Shown here piece after piece: positions 25,769 through 35,896 of a stretch of 64,000 nt of DNA. Under the pieces are notes generated by a model. That model searched no databases. It was not told the DNA's origin and worked only from the letters and a program-made list of their open reading frames with translations. The DNA lies in the NCBI RefSeq assembly GCF_014647035.1, contig NZ_BMOK01000015.1, positions 1 through 64,000 on the forward strand, in the 5' to 3' direction. Each line of letters starts with the position of its first letter. Position 1 is the first letter of the stretch. Source of the stretch: Sporolactobacillus putidus (GTDB taxonomy: Bacteria; Bacillota; Bacilli; Bacillales; Sporolactobacillaceae). A program made the position numbers and the translations under genes.

Positions 25769-26944
25769 ATGGCGAAAAGCGTTAACGGTTGCTCTATTTA
25801 TTCCGAACATGACTGGATCAGAAATGGGAGCCTGGCATTTGATGATGGGAAAATTATTTCGGTTGGTCGGTCGCTGAATCTTAGTGAAGATGAGGCTTAT
25901 CACTTTCCATCTGAATTTAAGTGTATTCCCGGGATGATTGATATGCACATTCACGGTGCAAACGGTGCGGATACAATGGACGCCACTCCCGAAGCACTGC
26001 GCACGATAGCTGAGGCACTTCCCGAAGAAGGGACGACTTCATTTCTTGCAACGACCATCACTCAATCCAAGGATGCGATTGAAGCGGCACTGAAAAATGC
26101 ATCGAATGTGATTGGGCATCAGAAGGCGGGCGAAGCGGAAATACTCGGTATTCATCTTGAAGGCCCTTTTATCAGTAGTGAAAAGGCGGGAGCGCAGCCG
26201 AGCGAGTATATTACGGATCCCGATGTCGAGTGCTTTGACAAGTGGCAGGAACTTACGGGAAATAAAATAAGAGAAGTCACTCTGGCACCTGAACTTAACG
26301 GCGGGCTGTCTATGATCCGGCATCTCGCCGACCGGGGGGTTGTCGCTTCGATCGGACACAGCAACGGCACCGATGAGGATGTCCTGAGGGCCATTGACGC
26401 GGGGGCAACACAGGTCACTCACGTATACAACGGCATGAGGGGCATGCATCATCGTGAGCCCGGTATCCTCGGCGGCGCACTGCTGCATCATGAACTTTAT
26501 ACCGAACTGATTGCCGACGGCCGCCATGTTTGCCAGGGTATGGTCAATCTTGCCTATAAACTGAAGGGCAGCGACCGGATGATTCTGATCACGGATGCGA
26601 TGCGGGCAAAATGCCTGAAGAACGGTGTTTATGATTTGGGCGGGCAGAAAGTGCACGTTAAGGACGGACTCGCTGTTTTGTCATCGGGAACGATCGCCGG
26701 CAGTGTATTGAAAATGGATCAGGCCTTAAGAAATATGCTGTCCTTCACTGATGCGACCCTTGAAGATATTGTTCAGATGGGCGCAATCAACCCTGCAATC
26801 CAGTGCGGCGTATTCGATCGGAAAGGCTCGCTTGAGCCCGGCAAGGACGCGGATTTTATTATTCTGGATGGGAACAATCAATTAGTGATGACTGTTTGCA
26901 GTGGCATAGTATCTTATCAAAAAGAAAGGACTGTAGGACGATGA
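25769..26944 (+). CDS. nagA: N-acetylglucosamine-6-phosphate deacetylase
   Basis: Removes acetate from GlcNAc-6-phosphate in amino-sugar and cell-wall recycling. The 391-residue amidohydrolase has the metal site IDMHIHG, GIHLEGPF, SIGHSNG, VTHVYNGM and the catalytic Asp in LITDAM. ATG follows AAAAGGGGAG. The stop overlaps the nagB start as ATGA, so the genes are translationally coupled. Confidence 0.95.
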   Translation: MAKSVNGCSIYSEHDWIRNGSLAFDDGKIISVGRSLNLSEDEAYHFPSEFKCIPGMIDMHIHGANGADTMDATPEALRTIAEALPEEGTTSFLATTITQSKDAIEAALKNASNVIGHQKAGEAEILGIHLEGPFISSEKAGAQPSEYITDPDVECFDKWQELTGNKIREVTLAPELNGGLSMIRHLADRGVVASIGHSNGTDEDVLRAIDAGATQVTHVYNGMRGMHHREPGILGGALLHHELYTELIADGRHVCQGMVNLAYKLKGSDRMILITDAMRAKCLKNGVYDLGGQKVHVKDGLAVLSSGTIAGSVLKMDQALRNMLSFTDATLEDIVQMGAINPAIQCGVFDRKGSLEPGKDADFIILDGNNQLVMTVCSGIVSYQKERTVGR

Positions 26945-27693
26945 AAATACTGACTGTAGCTGATCAAGAGGAAATGAGCCGCAGAGCGGCAGAAATGATC
27001 ATTGATCTTGTTCGTTTGAAACCTTCCGCCGTGCTCGGGCTTGCAACGGGGGGCACACCGGAAGGAACCTACCGCCTCCTGGCTCTCGATCATCGGAAAA
27101 ACGGGACGGATTATCGTGAAGTCCGTACGGTAAATCTGGATGAATACGCGGGGCTGAAGCCTGAAGATCCGAACAGCTATCATACTTATATGGAGACCCA
27201 TTTTTTCCAATATGTCAATATCCCTTCAGAACAGCATTTTCTTCCGGACGGGACTGCCGCTTCACTGAATGAAGAATGCGAAGACTATGATCGCTTGATC
27301 GACAATCTGGGCGGTGTCGATCTTCAGTTGCTTGGAATTGGCAGAAACGGACATATCGGATTTAATGAACCCGGCACCGCTTTTAATGCCGGCACGCATG
27401 TCGTTAAACTTTCAGAATCGACGCGGCAGGCCAATGCGCGATTCTTTGGAAGCGTGCAGGAAGTTCCCGAAAGGGCGATAACCATGGGCATCGGTACCAT
27501 ATTGAAAAGCAGGGCCATCCTCCTGCTCGTTTCGGGGCCAAGTAAAGCTGAAGCGATGAGCAGGCTTCTAGCCGGATCGGAACCGGATTCCAACTTTCCG
27601 GCATCGGCTCTGATCAGTCATCCGAACGTGACTGTCATTGCAGACGCAGCTGCAATCTCTGCCGCAAAAAGGAAAGTGGGGAGCGATGCATGA
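26941..27693 (+). CDS. nagB: Glucosamine-6-phosphate deaminase
   Basis: Converts glucosamine-6-phosphate to fructose-6-phosphate and ammonia. The 250-residue protein has LGLATGGTPEGTYR for phosphate binding, NLDEYAGL with the catalytic Asp, and LLGIGRNGHIGFNEPG with the catalytic His. The ATG at 26941 overlaps the nagA stop; its own stop overlaps nagR the same way. Confidence 0.95.
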   Translation: MKILTVADQEEMSRRAAEMIIDLVRLKPSAVLGLATGGTPEGTYRLLALDHRKNGTDYREVRTVNLDEYAGLKPEDPNSYHTYMETHFFQYVNIPSEQHFLPDGTAASLNEECEDYDRLIDNLGGVDLQLLGIGRNGHIGFNEPGTAFNAGTHVVKLSESTRQANARFFGSVQEVPERAITMGIGTILKSRAILLLVSGPSKAEAMSRLLAGSEPDSNFPASALISHPNVTVIADAAAISAAKRKVGSDA

Positions 27694-28418
27694 TTGATCG
27701 GCGGTCACCGGTCCCGATGTACTATCAGATTGAAAAATATATCGAGGATTTAATCGAAAACAAAAATTTAAAGCAGGGAGACCGCATCCCCTCCGAACGT
27801 GAATTCACGGAACAGTTCCAGGTTTCAAGAATGACCGTTCGCCAAGCTGTCATGGATCTGGTCAATGCCGGGATTCTTCTGCGCAGGAAGGGCAAAGGAA
27901 CTTTCGTTTCCGGGCAGCGAAAGATCGAAAAGTCGCTGAATGGATTGAGCGGTTTTTCAGAAGATATGATCAATCGCGGTATGAAACCCGACAGCAAGCT
28001 CCTTGATTTTCAAAAAATACGTCCGCCGGCAAGTGTAGTCAAACGACTTTCACTTGGGGAAGGAGAAGAGGTTTATGCAATAAAAAGGACGCGCCTCGCC
28101 GACGATCGTCCGATGGCCATTGAAACGACATTCATTCCTGCCAGCTTGGTTCCAGGTCTGACCAGACAGGCGTCTAACCAGTCCCTGTATGATTACATTG
28201 AAAAAGAATGCGGACTGACTATCGACCATGCCGATCAATCTTTGGAAGCTGTTCTTGTCACTGCGGCAGAAGCGGCCATTCTTGATGTTCCGAAAGGGTC
28301 CCCTGTACTGCTTATTGAGCGCTGCGCCTACCTTGCGGGCGGTAAGACGCTGGAATATACCAGGTCTCTTTATCGGGCTGACCGCTATAAGTTCATGATT
28401 CGCCTGCCAAGAGAATAA
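27690..28418 (+). CDS. nagR: GntR/HutC-family repressor NagR
   Basis: Amino-sugar-responsive repressor of the nag operon. The 242-residue protein has an N-terminal winged helix (IPSEREFTEQFQVSRMTVRQAVMDL and the RRKGKGTFV wing) and a C-terminal UTRA ligand domain (YAIKRTRLADDRPMAIE, SLYDYIEKE). The start overlaps the nagB stop. An operator-like palindrome overlaps the nagA promoter. Confidence 0.9.
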   Translation: MIDRRSPVPMYYQIEKYIEDLIENKNLKQGDRIPSEREFTEQFQVSRMTVRQAVMDLVNAGILLRRKGKGTFVSGQRKIEKSLNGLSGFSEDMINRGMKPDSKLLDFQKIRPPASVVKRLSLGEGEEVYAIKRTRLADDRPMAIETTFIPASLVPGLTRQASNQSLYDYIEKECGLTIDHADQSLEAVLVTAAEAAILDVPKGSPVLLIERCAYLAGGKTLEYTRSLYRADRYKFMIRLPRE

Positions 28419-28450
28419 AAAGGAATATAAGGGGTTAATTGACGATATTG

Positions 28451-28465
28451 ATAAGAAAAACTTAT
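28451..28465 (+). promoter_or_regulatory. Candidate CcpC operator upstream of aconitase
   Basis: ATAA-N7-TTAT (ATAAGAAAAACTTAT), within a wider palindrome CGATA..TATCG-like arrangement, is exactly the dyad known for the citrate-responsive regulator CcpC at citB and citZ in Bacillus. It lies about 60-70 bp upstream of the likely start point. Confidence 0.6.
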
Positions 28466-28496
28466 CGTTCCAGATAATATAATAAAAATTTACTTA

Positions 28497-28525
28497 TTTA
28501 CAAGATTCATTTAATATAGTATTAG
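28497..28525 (+). promoter_or_regulatory. Possible acnA promoter
   Basis: TTTACA (28497-28502), 17 bp, TATTAG (28520-28525). The -10 is weak. Confidence 0.35.
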
Positions 28526-28567
28526 AAACGGTTGTTTTGAGAGTCAAATTATAGAGAGGGTGACAAG

Positions 28568-31309
28568 ATGGCAACAGTGACAGAAAAAAAAGCTGCCAGG
28601 CAGAAGGATTTGTTTAACGCCCGTAGGAAGTTTTCAAGCAGCGGAAAAACATATTATTTTTACAAACTGGATGCATTGGAGAATTTCGGAGATCTCGAAC
28701 GTTTGCCTTATTCAATTAAGGTTCTATTGGAAGCGGTTTTACGCCAGTGCGATGGAACGGTCATTAAAAAGGAACACGTGGAAAATCTTGCAAAATGGGG
28801 AACAGCGGAATTAAATAAGAGCATCGACGTTCCGTTTAATCCAGCCCGTATTATTTTACAGGATTTTACCGGAGTCCCTGCCGTTGTCGATCTGGCCTCC
28901 CTGAGAAAAGCGATGGCCGATATCGGCGGCGATCCTGAAAAAATCAATCCGGAGAAACCGGTGGATCTTGTTGTGGACCATTCGGTTCAAGTCGATCGTT
29001 TTGGCACGAACGGCGCTTTGAAATTCAATATGGAACGGGAATTTGAAAGAAACGGAGAACGCTACAGATTTCTTAAATGGGCACAGAAATCATTTGAAAA
29101 TTTCCGGGCGGTTCCTCCAGCCACCGGCATTGTGCATCAGGTCAATCTCGAATATCTGGCGTCGGTTGTTCGCACCGAGACAGAGGAAGGAGGCAGTCTG
29201 ATCGCTTTTCCGGATACACTCGTCGGAACAGACTCACACACAACGATGATTAACGGAATTGGCGTTCTCGGCTGGGGCGTAGGCGGAATTGAAGCCGAAG
29301 CCGGCATGCTCGGCCAGCCTTCTTATTTTCCCGTTCCCGATGTTATAGGGATCAGAATTACCGGGAGCCTGCCCGAAGGAACAACGGCAACGGATCTTGC
29401 GTTGAAGGTGACCCAGCTGCTTCGCGAAGAGAGCGTTGTCGGAAAGTTTGTCGAGTTCTTCGGGCCAAGCCTCTCGCATATGTCACTCGCGGATCGGGCG
29501 ACAATTTCAAATATGTCTCCCGAGAACGGTGCCACGGCGACTTTCTTCCCGGTTGATCAAGTCACTCTGGATTATCTCAGACTGACAGGGCGTCCTGAAG
29601 AACAGGTGCAGCTCGTTGAAGATTACTGCAAGGAAAACGGTTTGTTCTACACGCCAGCAGCAAAGGATCCGAATTTTACCAAGGTAATCGAATTGAATCT
29701 GTCGGAGGTGCAGCCGTCACTGGCAGGCCCCAAACGTCCCCAGGACAGAATTCAGCTGACGAAACTGAAAGATGAATTTGAAGCTTCGCTGACCCGTGCC
29801 GCTGGCAATCATGGATTCGGATTGGACGCCGGTGAAATCGGTAAAAAAGCGACGGTCGACTATCCGGACGGAAGCAAAACAATTCTGGAAACCGGTGCCG
29901 TTGTCATCGCGGCAATTACAAGCTGTACTAATACAAGCAATCCGAGCGTCATGATCGGAGCGGGCCTCGTTGCGAAAAAGGCGGTTGAGAAGGGGCTCAA
30001 AGTTCCCAGCTATGTCAAAACAAGCCTCGCACCGGGATCAAAGGTGGTTACGGATTATCTGGCTGAAGCGGGACTGACGCCTTATCTTGAAAAACTGGGC
30101 TTTAATGTCGTCGGTTATGGCTGCACGACATGTATCGGCAATTCGGGTCCTCTTCCTGAAGAGGTCGAGAAGGCTATTGTTGATCATGACATGACGGTTT
30201 CAGCGGTTCTTTCCGGCAACCGCAACTTTGAAGGGCGGATTCATCCGCTGATCCGGGCCAACTACTTGGCCTCACCGCCGCTTGTTGTCGCGTTTGCGCT
30301 TGCCGGGACTGTTCATTTCGATATGATGCACGATTCTTTCGGAAAAGACAAAGACGGTCATGACGTATATTTCAAAGACATCTGGCCGTCCCGCGATGAA
30401 ATTGCGGAAGTCATGGGCCGGTCTGTCAATCCGGAAATGTTTAAAAAGGAGTATTCCCGCGTATTCAGCGAGAATCAGCGCTGGAATGCCATTCAGACGA
30501 GCGAGGGCGAACTGTATGAATGGGATCCGGATTCAACCTATATTCAGAACCCGCCGTTCTTTGAAAATCTATCTGCCGATCTAAATGAAATCAGGCCGCT
30601 TGAGAATCTGCGTGTCATTGGAAAGTTCGGGGATTCCGTAACAACGGATCACATTTCTCCGGCCGGTGCTATTGCCCAGAAAAGCCCTGCGGGACAGTAC
30701 CTGCTCGGAAAAGGCGTTCAGCGTTATGACTTTAACTCATACGGTTCGCGGCGCGGCAATCACGAAGTGATGATGCGCGGGACGTTCGCGAATGTCCGGA
30801 TCCGCAATCAGATAGCTCCCGGAACGGAGGGCGGCTTTACGACGTATTGGCCGACGGGAGAAGTGATGACGATTTACGATGCGGCGATGAAATACAAACA
30901 GGATGGAACCGGACTGATTGTATTAGCTGGGAACGATTACGGAATGGGCAGTTCACGGGACTGGGCCGCAAAAGGTACAAATCTTCTCGGTATCAAAGCT
31001 GTTATTGCGCAAAGTTTTGAACGGATTCACCGCAGCAATCTGGTCATGATGGGCGTTCTGCCGCTGCAATTCAAGAAAGGGGACAGCGCCGATTCGCTTG
31101 GACTGACCGGGAAAGAGGCCATTAGTATCAGCCTGGATGAACGAGTTAAGCCTGGGCAGACACTACAGGCAAAAGCGGTTTCCGAAGACGGGAAAGTAAT
31201 ACCTTTCGAGGTGGCCGTTCGTTTCGACAGCGAAGTTGAAATCGATTATTATCGTAACGGCGGTATTCTGCAAACTGTTTTGCGTCGAAAGCTGAAGGAA
31301 AATGGATAA
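28568..31309 (+). CDS. acnA: Aconitate hydratase
   Basis: Interconverts citrate and isocitrate; in Bacillus the apo-form also binds mRNA under iron starvation. The 913-residue AcnA-type protein has the [4Fe-4S] cysteines in [14 protein letters not shown] and [12 protein letters not shown] and the C-terminal swivel domain with [16 protein letters not shown]. The start follows AGAGAGGGTG. Monocistronic, with a CcpC-type site upstream. No other TCA-cycle gene lies nearby. Confidence 0.96.
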   Translation: MATVTEKKAARQKDLFNARRKFSSSGKTYYFYKLDALENFGDLERLPYSIKVLLEAVLRQCDGTVIKKEHVENLAKWGTAELNKSIDVPFNPARIILQDFTGVPAVVDLASLRKAMADIGGDPEKINPEKPVDLVVDHSVQVDRFGTNGALKFNMEREFERNGERYRFLKWAQKSFENFRAVPPATGIVHQVNLEYLASVVRTETEEGGSLIAFPDTLVGTDSHTTMINGIGVLGWGVGGIEAEAGMLGQPSYFPVPDVIGIRITGSLPEGTTATDLALKVTQLLREESVVGKFVEFFGPSLSHMSLADRATISNMSPENGATATFFPVDQVTLDYLRLTGRPEEQVQLVEDYCKENGLFYTPAAKDPNFTKVIELNLSEVQPSLAGPKRPQDRIQLTKLKDEFEASLTRAAGNHGFGLDAGEIGKKATVDYPDGSKTILETGAVVIAAITSCTNTSNPSVMIGAGLVAKKAVEKGLKVPSYVKTSLAPGSKVVTDYLAEAGLTPYLEKLGFNVVGYGCTTCIGNSGPLPEEVEKAIVDHDMTVSAVLSGNRNFEGRIHPLIRANYLASPPLVVAFALAGTVHFDMMHDSFGKDKDGHDVYFKDIWPSRDEIAEVMGRSVNPEMFKKEYSRVFSENQRWNAIQTSEGELYEWDPDSTYIQNPPFFENLSADLNEIRPLENLRVIGKFGDSVTTDHISPAGAIAQKSPAGQYLLGKGVQRYDFNSYGSRRGNHEVMMRGTFANVRIRNQIAPGTEGGFTTYWPTGEVMTIYDAAMKYKQDGTGLIVLAGNDYGMGSSRDWAAKGTNLLGIKAVIAQSFERIHRSNLVMMGVLPLQFKKGDSADSLGLTGKEAISISLDERVKPGQTLQAKAVSEDGKVIPFEVAVRFDSEVEIDYYRNGGILQTVLRRKLKENG

Positions 31310-31612
31310 TTTTCTCCCGGTGTGTATGTTTTTTGCATGAGCGGGCAAAATAATAAACGAAGAAGACAACAGGTGCTTATAGACATTCGAATGGTTAATC
31401 AGAGAGAGGATTTCCATTGGAAAGATTCAATGTGTCCTTTGTGCCTTTGAAAAAAGCGTCTCTGAACATGATGATTCGAAAAGCCTGAATCAGCGTCTTC
31501 AGTCTTCTTCATTAAGGGACTGTCCATAAGGACAGTCCCTGTTCCTGTATATAAAAAAGGAGTGAGGGGGCAAAGCCGCTCACTCCTTTTTTATCCAAGC
31601 AGAGCATGTTCT
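31310..31612. other. Intergenic region after acnA
   Basis: Contains a hairpin agggactgtcc/ggacagtccct (31515-31540) without a T-run and, next to it, a strong bidirectional terminator (31553-31592). No gene recognised. Confidence 0.5.
31553..31592. terminator. Bidirectional terminator between acnA and the M20 gene
   Basis: Perfect 14-bp inverted repeat AAAAAAGGAGTGAG / CTCACTCCTTTTTT around a 12-base loop. Confidence 0.88.
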
Positions 31613-32986
31613 TTACATTTTTTCGGGAAGAAAGTAAAGAAAAGCGATCAAAGCTCTCAAGCCGCGGTCAAAGTTGACAAGGTGAAAATGTTCGTTTGGT
31701 GCGTGAAAATTTTCACTGTCCAGTCCAAAACCCATGAGGACGGGTGCAAGTCCGAGTTTATCGTGAAAAGTGTTAACGATGGGAACGGATCCTCCCTGAC
31801 GTGAAAAAACCGGTTTAAGCCGGAAGGCATCTTCAAGTGCGGCGTCTGCCGCTTTTAAAGCCGGATGGTCGAGCGGCATGACGAAGGGCTCGGCATGATC
31901 CATTAGAACGACATCCAGCTTTACTCCGACCGGAAGATGTTTTTCAAAATGTTTTTTAAGCAGGCTGCCAATCACTTCAGGATCCTGATCCGGAACAAGA
32001 CGGCAAGTAATCTTTGCCGTTGCGGTCGAAGGAATGACGGTTTTCAGTCCTTCCCCCTGAAATCCGCCAAAGAGACCATTCAGTTCGAGCGTCGGGCGCG
32101 CCCAGATCCTGGCTACCGTCGAATAACCCTCTTCACCATAAAGAGCGTTGAGATCAAGCTGTTTCATCAGGGCTTTGTCATCCGAAAGCTTTTCACACGT
32201 CGCACGCTCTTCGCTGCTTAGCGGCCGGACCTGATCGTAAAAACCGTTTACCGTTACCTTGCCCGTCTTATCGTCGTGCAGCGTGGCAAGAAGTTCAACC
32301 ATCGCATGCAAAGTGTTCTGAACCGCTCCACCGTAGACCCCCGAATGCAGATCACCGTTTGCCCCCTGGAGCCGGACTTCCAGGCCGCAAAGACCGCGCA
32401 GGCCGTAACATACCGCAGGCTGATCCAGCCCGACCATGGTCGTGTCTGAGACAAGCAGCACATCGGCTTTTAAAAGATCGAGATGGTCATCAACAAAATC
32501 GTTGAGGTGAGCGCTCCCAATCTCTTCTTCCCCCTCAAAAAAGAATTTAATGTTCACAGGCAGCTCTTTTTTTACGGCGAGAATGGATTCGGCCATCTTG
32601 GCCAGCATGAAAACCTGTCCCTTATCATCACTGCAGCCTCGTGCGTAGATAATATTATTCTTAATCACGGGCTTGAACGGTTCGGTTTTCCATTTGTCAA
32701 TCGGATCGACAGGCTGGACATCGTAGTGTCCGTAAACAAGAACGGTCGGCTTTCCCTCCGCTTTCAAATAATCGCCATATACCACCGGATGACCCGCCGT
32801 TTCCATGAGCCGGACATGGTCCATGCCTCCGTTTTTCAGATCGCCGGCCAGCCATTCAGCCGCCCTTCTTACATCGGCCTTATGCGTCGAATCTGAACTT
32901 ATACTTGGAATGGAGAGAAAATCGGTCATTTGTTTCAAATAAAGCGAACGATTTTTTTCCAAATAAGAATTAATTTGTTCATCCAT
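31613..32986 (-). CDS. M20 family dipeptidase
   Basis: Zinc-dependent dipeptidase or related amidohydrolase. The 457-residue protein has VYGHYDVQPVD (metal His and Asp), GCSDDKGQ (bridging Asp), FEGEEEIGS (catalytic Glu), the dimerisation domain with NGDLHSGVYGG, and a C-terminal FHAPNEHF metal His. The start at 32986 follows AGGAGG at 7 bases. Substrate specificity is unknown; close relatives are annotated as dipeptidases of the ArgE/DapE superfamily. Confidence 0.88.
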   Translation of the reverse strand: MDEQINSYLEKNRSLYLKQMTDFLSIPSISSDSTHKADVRRAAEWLAGDLKNGGMDHVRLMETAGHPVVYGDYLKAEGKPTVLVYGHYDVQPVDPIDKWKTEPFKPVIKNNIIYARGCSDDKGQVFMLAKMAESILAVKKELPVNIKFFFEGEEEIGSAHLNDFVDDHLDLLKADVLLVSDTTMVGLDQPAVCYGLRGLCGLEVRLQGANGDLHSGVYGGAVQNTLHAMVELLATLHDDKTGKVTVNGFYDQVRPLSSEERATCEKLSDDKALMKQLDLNALYGEEGYSTVARIWARPTLELNGLFGGFQGEGLKTVIPSTATAKITCRLVPDQDPEVIGSLLKKHFEKHLPVGVKLDVVLMDHAEPFVMPLDHPALKAADAALEDAFRLKPVFSRQGGSVPIVNTFHDKLGLAPVLMGFGLDSENFHAPNEHFHLVNFDRGLRALIAFLYFLPEKM

Positions 32987-33196
32987 GGAAAAGCCTCCTA
33001 ACATTAATCTGACTTCTTTATTGTATCAGATAGTTTTGTTTCGTGATAAACAGAAATACCGGCAATTGGAGAGGGTTTAATAAATGAAATACAGGGAAAA
33101 ATATAAATATAATAAAGTATTCACATATTTTACAAAAAGTATGTTTAAAGCTTTATGCTGAAAATGTAGAATGAGTAGTGAAAGGTGGGGAGAACG

Positions 33197-33316
33197 GTGA
33201 AAAGAAAAAATACTTTCAAAGACCTGGTTTTGAAAAACAAATCTGAAATTCTTCGAAATGAAAAAGCATTGGAAAAAATTGAAGAAAAAATTGATCAAAG
33301 GCATGTCATAAAATAA
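33197..33316 (+). CDS. Small FbpB-like basic protein
   Basis: A 39-residue peptide starting with GTG after GGGGAG. The pattern KNTFKDLVLKNKSEILRNEKAL, then a short charged helix (EKIEEKIDQRH), resembles the Fur-regulated basic protein B family, proposed RNA-binding partners of the small RNA FsrA in Bacillus iron sparing. I see no convincing Fur box upstream, so the regulation may differ. It is followed by its own terminator. Confidence 0.5.
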   Translation: MKRKNTFKDLVLKNKSEILRNEKALEKIEEKIDQRHVIK

Positions 33317-33324
33317 AAGCGATC

Positions 33325-33355
33325 AAAAAAAACAGCGGCAACCCGCTGTTTTTTT
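33325..33355. terminator. Terminator of the FbpB-like gene
   Basis: AAAAAAACAGCGG pairs with CCGCTGTTTTTTT around a 5-base loop; effective in both directions. Confidence 0.85.
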
Positions 33356-33474
33356 GTTGTCCTGTTTTCAAAAATAAATCCTATCTGCCGATCCACCCTG
33401 TGCTAAAATGGTATCGACTCGAATTTTATATCCGCAAAAAGAAAAAAGCTATCTTGAGGGGAGAGATCAGCCAA

Positions 33475-34002
33475 TTGATAATGCGACATATTGTCGTCAT
33501 ACCTTTTCAGGATGAATGGAAACAAGCTTATGAAAGGGAAGCCGGCCGGCTTTCGCACGTTCTAAGTCCTGTAATCGCCGCCATTCATCATATTGGCAGT
33601 ACAGCGATTCCGGGCGTGGCTGCAAAACCGACAATTGATATTCTTGCAGAGGTCAGCGATCTTAATGAGGTTGATAAAAAAAACGAGCCGATGTCGAAGA
33701 TCGGTTATGAGGCATTCGGTGAATACGGCATCAAAGGGCGACGCTACTTTTGCAAAACGGATGCGGAGGGCAGCCACCTCGTTCATGTCCACGTTTTTGC
33801 AGCTGGCACGGAAGAAGTGATCCGTCATCTTGCCTTCCGCGATTATTTGGCGACGCATAAGGAGGATGCAGACTTTTACAGTGCGCTGAAACAGGAGCTT
33901 GCGTCTCAGTTTCCAAACGACATTCAGAGCTATTGTATCGGAAAAGATGCGGCCGCTGAAAAAATCGAGAAACTGGCATTGCAATGGTGGTATAGCGAAT
34001 AA
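33475..34002 (+). CDS. GrpB family nucleotidyltransferase-like protein (UPF0157)
   Basis: A ~175-residue protein of the nucleotidyltransferase superfamily. Signature: VVIPFQDEWKQAYEREA, HHIGSTAIPGVAAKPTIDIL, and HVHVFAAG followed by HLAFRDYLATH. The TTG at 33475 is preferred because GAGGGGAGA lies 10 bases upstream; ATG 33481 is the alternative. Often coupled to CoaE in other bacteria, but the target is not established. Confidence 0.8.
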   Translation: MIMRHIVVIPFQDEWKQAYEREAGRLSHVLSPVIAAIHHIGSTAIPGVAAKPTIDILAEVSDLNEVDKKNEPMSKIGYEAFGEYGIKGRRYFCKTDAEGSHLVHVHVFAAGTEEVIRHLAFRDYLATHKEDADFYSALKQELASQFPNDIQSYCIGKDAAAEKIEKLALQWWYSE

Positions 34003-34030
34003 AGAGAAAGGGTTAGAGGGGTGCAGAACG

Positions 34031-34789
34031 ATTAAGAAGACTGTCATACTTATCATAGCGCTCCTGGCGCTGATCTCCGCCGGGAGCTATGGAATCTATC
34101 ACTATTCATCGCACCAGAAAACAGCTCCGCAGCAGAAAAAAAAGCCGATGCTGTCTTATCGGATCACGGCTCTTGGCGATTCGCTGACCGAAGGCGTTGG
34201 CAGCGAGGCAAGCAATGGCTATGTCGGATTGACGGCAGCGTCTCTCAAAAGTCAAAAGAATGTTAAATCGGTCTCATTTAAAGATTTCGGACATGTCGGA
34301 GACACATCGGGAGATTTGTTAAAAGTGCTGAAACGGCCGGATGTCGCGGAGAACATCAGGCAGTCGAATACGATATTTCTGACGATCGGGGGCAATGATC
34401 TCGTTCACGTTCTGAGAGATAACTTCATGGATTTGCAGCCGCGTGATTTTTCAGCACGGGAAAAAATATTTTCTTCAAATCTGAATGAGATTTTTACCGA
34501 AATACGCCGGCTGAATCCTTACGCCCCTATATTTTTCTTCGGCTTGTACAATCCGTTTGAAAACTATCTTGGCAACGCAAACCGGGATTTTGTTCCAATT
34601 CTCAATCAATGGAATAACAACAGCCGGGCGATTGCCGGAAAGTTTAATCATATTGCTTTTATACCGACATTTGATATTTTTCGCGGTAAAGGGCAGTCCC
34701 TTCTGTACGAGGATCATTTTCACCCGAATAAAGAAGGTTATATCAGACTGTCTTCACGGCTGCTGCAGTTCATGACAAAGAATCCATAA
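34031..34789 (+). CDS. SGNH/GDSL-type lipase or esterase, membrane-anchored or secreted (YpmR-like)
   Basis: A ~253-residue extracytoplasmic hydrolase. The N-terminus is a signal or anchor helix (KKTVILIIALLALISAGSYGIY), then the SGNH blocks: block I GDSLTEG with the nucleophile Ser, block III TIGGNDL, and block V DHFHPNKEGY with catalytic Asp and His. No ATG, GTG or TTG lies in frame after the ribosome binding site (AGAGGGG); an ATT at 34031 is the best-placed codon, with the frame open farther upstream. A sequencing error or small frameshift near 34021-34035 is the alternative. It follows the GrpB gene by about 28 bp. Confidence 0.75.
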   Translation: MKKTVILIIALLALISAGSYGIYHYSSHQKTAPQQKKKPMLSYRITALGDSLTEGVGSEASNGYVGLTAASLKSQKNVKSVSFKDFGHVGDTSGDLLKVLKRPDVAENIRQSNTIFLTIGGNDLVHVLRDNFMDLQPRDFSAREKIFSSNLNEIFTEIRRLNPYAPIFFFGLYNPFENYLGNANRDFVPILNQWNNNSRAIAGKFNHIAFIPTFDIFRGKGQSLLYEDHFHPNKEGYIRLSSRLLQFMTKNP

Positions 34790-34898
34790 TGTTTCAGGGA
34801 ACGGATGCGTTGGGAAAGGCATTGTTTGTTTCGAATATAGAGAATATACTATCTTCATAAGAAGAAAAAATTTATCATTCAATGAGGGGGATTGGGCT

Positions 34899-35756
34899 GT
34901 GCCGACGATTTTATATCAGGATCAGTTTTTGTCGCGGGATCAGGGGAAAGTAGATATGGAGGACAGAGGCTACCAGTTCGGAGACGGTATTTATGAAGCA
35001 ATCAGGGTCTATGGCGGCCGTTTGTTTTTACTTGACTTGCATATGAAACGGCTGGAGAGGAGCGCAAGGGAATTGAGGCTCCAATTGCCGTACAGTATCG
35101 ACCATCTGACAGATAATCTAAGAACGCTGATCGCAAAAAATCAGATTGACGACGGACTCGTTTATTTTCAAATCACGCGCGGCGCCGCTCCCCGTCAGCA
35201 TCTTTTTCCGGAAGAAACGGAAAGTGTACTGACAGGTTCTGCAATCAGCCTGTCGCGTGAAGATGCGTTGAGACCGGATGGGATAAAAGCGAGTCTGATT
35301 GATGACATCCGCTGGCTGCGATGCGATATTAAGACGCTTAATCTTCTTGGGAACGTGCTTGCGAAGCAGAAGGCCCACGAACAAGGTTCCGAAGAGGCGA
35401 TTCTCCATCGTGGGGACACGGTTACCGAAGGATCGTCCTGTAATGTGTTCATTGTAAAAGAGGGACGGCTGATCACTCATCCCGCAGACCACTTTATTTT
35501 GAACGGCATCACACGCCTTTTTGTACTCGATCTGGCAGAGAGACTGGACATTCCTGTTCAGGAACGGCTCTTTTCAACAGAAGAGCTCCTTTCGGCTGAT
35601 GAAGTTTTTATTACCAGTACCGGTGCTGAAGTCAAACCGGTTGTCCAGATCGGCGATCAGCTCATTGCGGGAGGCCGGCCGGGTGTGATTGCCGGGCGGC
35701 TGATGGATGCATTTGATAAGGAGGTTACACGGATCAGGACAGCAGCTTTGTCCTGA
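34899..35756 (+). CDS. dat: D-amino-acid (D-alanine) aminotransferase
   Basis: PLP-dependent transamination between D-alanine and 2-oxoglutarate, giving D-glutamate for peptidoglycan. The 285-residue class IV aminotransferase has YQFGDGIYEAIRVY, the PLP Lys in DIKTLNLLGNVLAK, and GVTEGSS-like THTEGSSCNVFIV (here TVTEGSSCNVF). GTG start after GAGGGG. Likely a single-gene transcript. Confidence 0.92.
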   Translation: MPTILYQDQFLSRDQGKVDMEDRGYQFGDGIYEAIRVYGGRLFLLDLHMKRLERSARELRLQLPYSIDHLTDNLRTLIAKNQIDDGLVYFQITRGAAPRQHLFPEETESVLTGSAISLSREDALRPDGIKASLIDDIRWLRCDIKTLNLLGNVLAKQKAHEQGSEEAILHRGDTVTEGSSCNVFIVKEGRLITHPADHFILNGITRLFVLDLAERLDIPVQERLFSTEELLSADEVFITSTGAEVKPVVQIGDQLIAGGRPGVIAGRLMDAFDKEVTRIRTAALS

Positions 35757-35828
35757 TACGCCGGGCGTAACTCTTTTCTCGTTTATAGGTCCAAGCTAGA
35801 AGCGGACGGTATAAATCGATGTATTAAA

Positions 35829-35880
35829 AGGAGGTCTAACATTCCCGGGAATAAAACGATCCGGAACTGTTAAACCTCCT
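35829..35880 (-). terminator. Long imperfect inverted repeat, terminator of zwf
   Basis: A ~20-bp stem (AGGAGGTCTAACATTCCCGG with CCGGAACTGTTAAACCTCCT, 2-3 mismatches) around a 12-base loop. On the minus strand it is followed by TTTTAATAC, fitting a terminator for zwf; on the plus strand it lacks a T-run. Confidence 0.6.
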
Positions 35881-35896
35881 AATTGTATAGAGCAGA

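Noticed and set aside
26039-26656. 205-codon frame antisense to nagA
   Set aside because: Shadow of nagA with no protein-like motif pattern.
31515-31540. Hairpin after acnA considered as a terminator
   Set aside because: The stem is perfect, but no T-run follows; the neighbouring inverted repeat at 31553-31592 is the real terminator.
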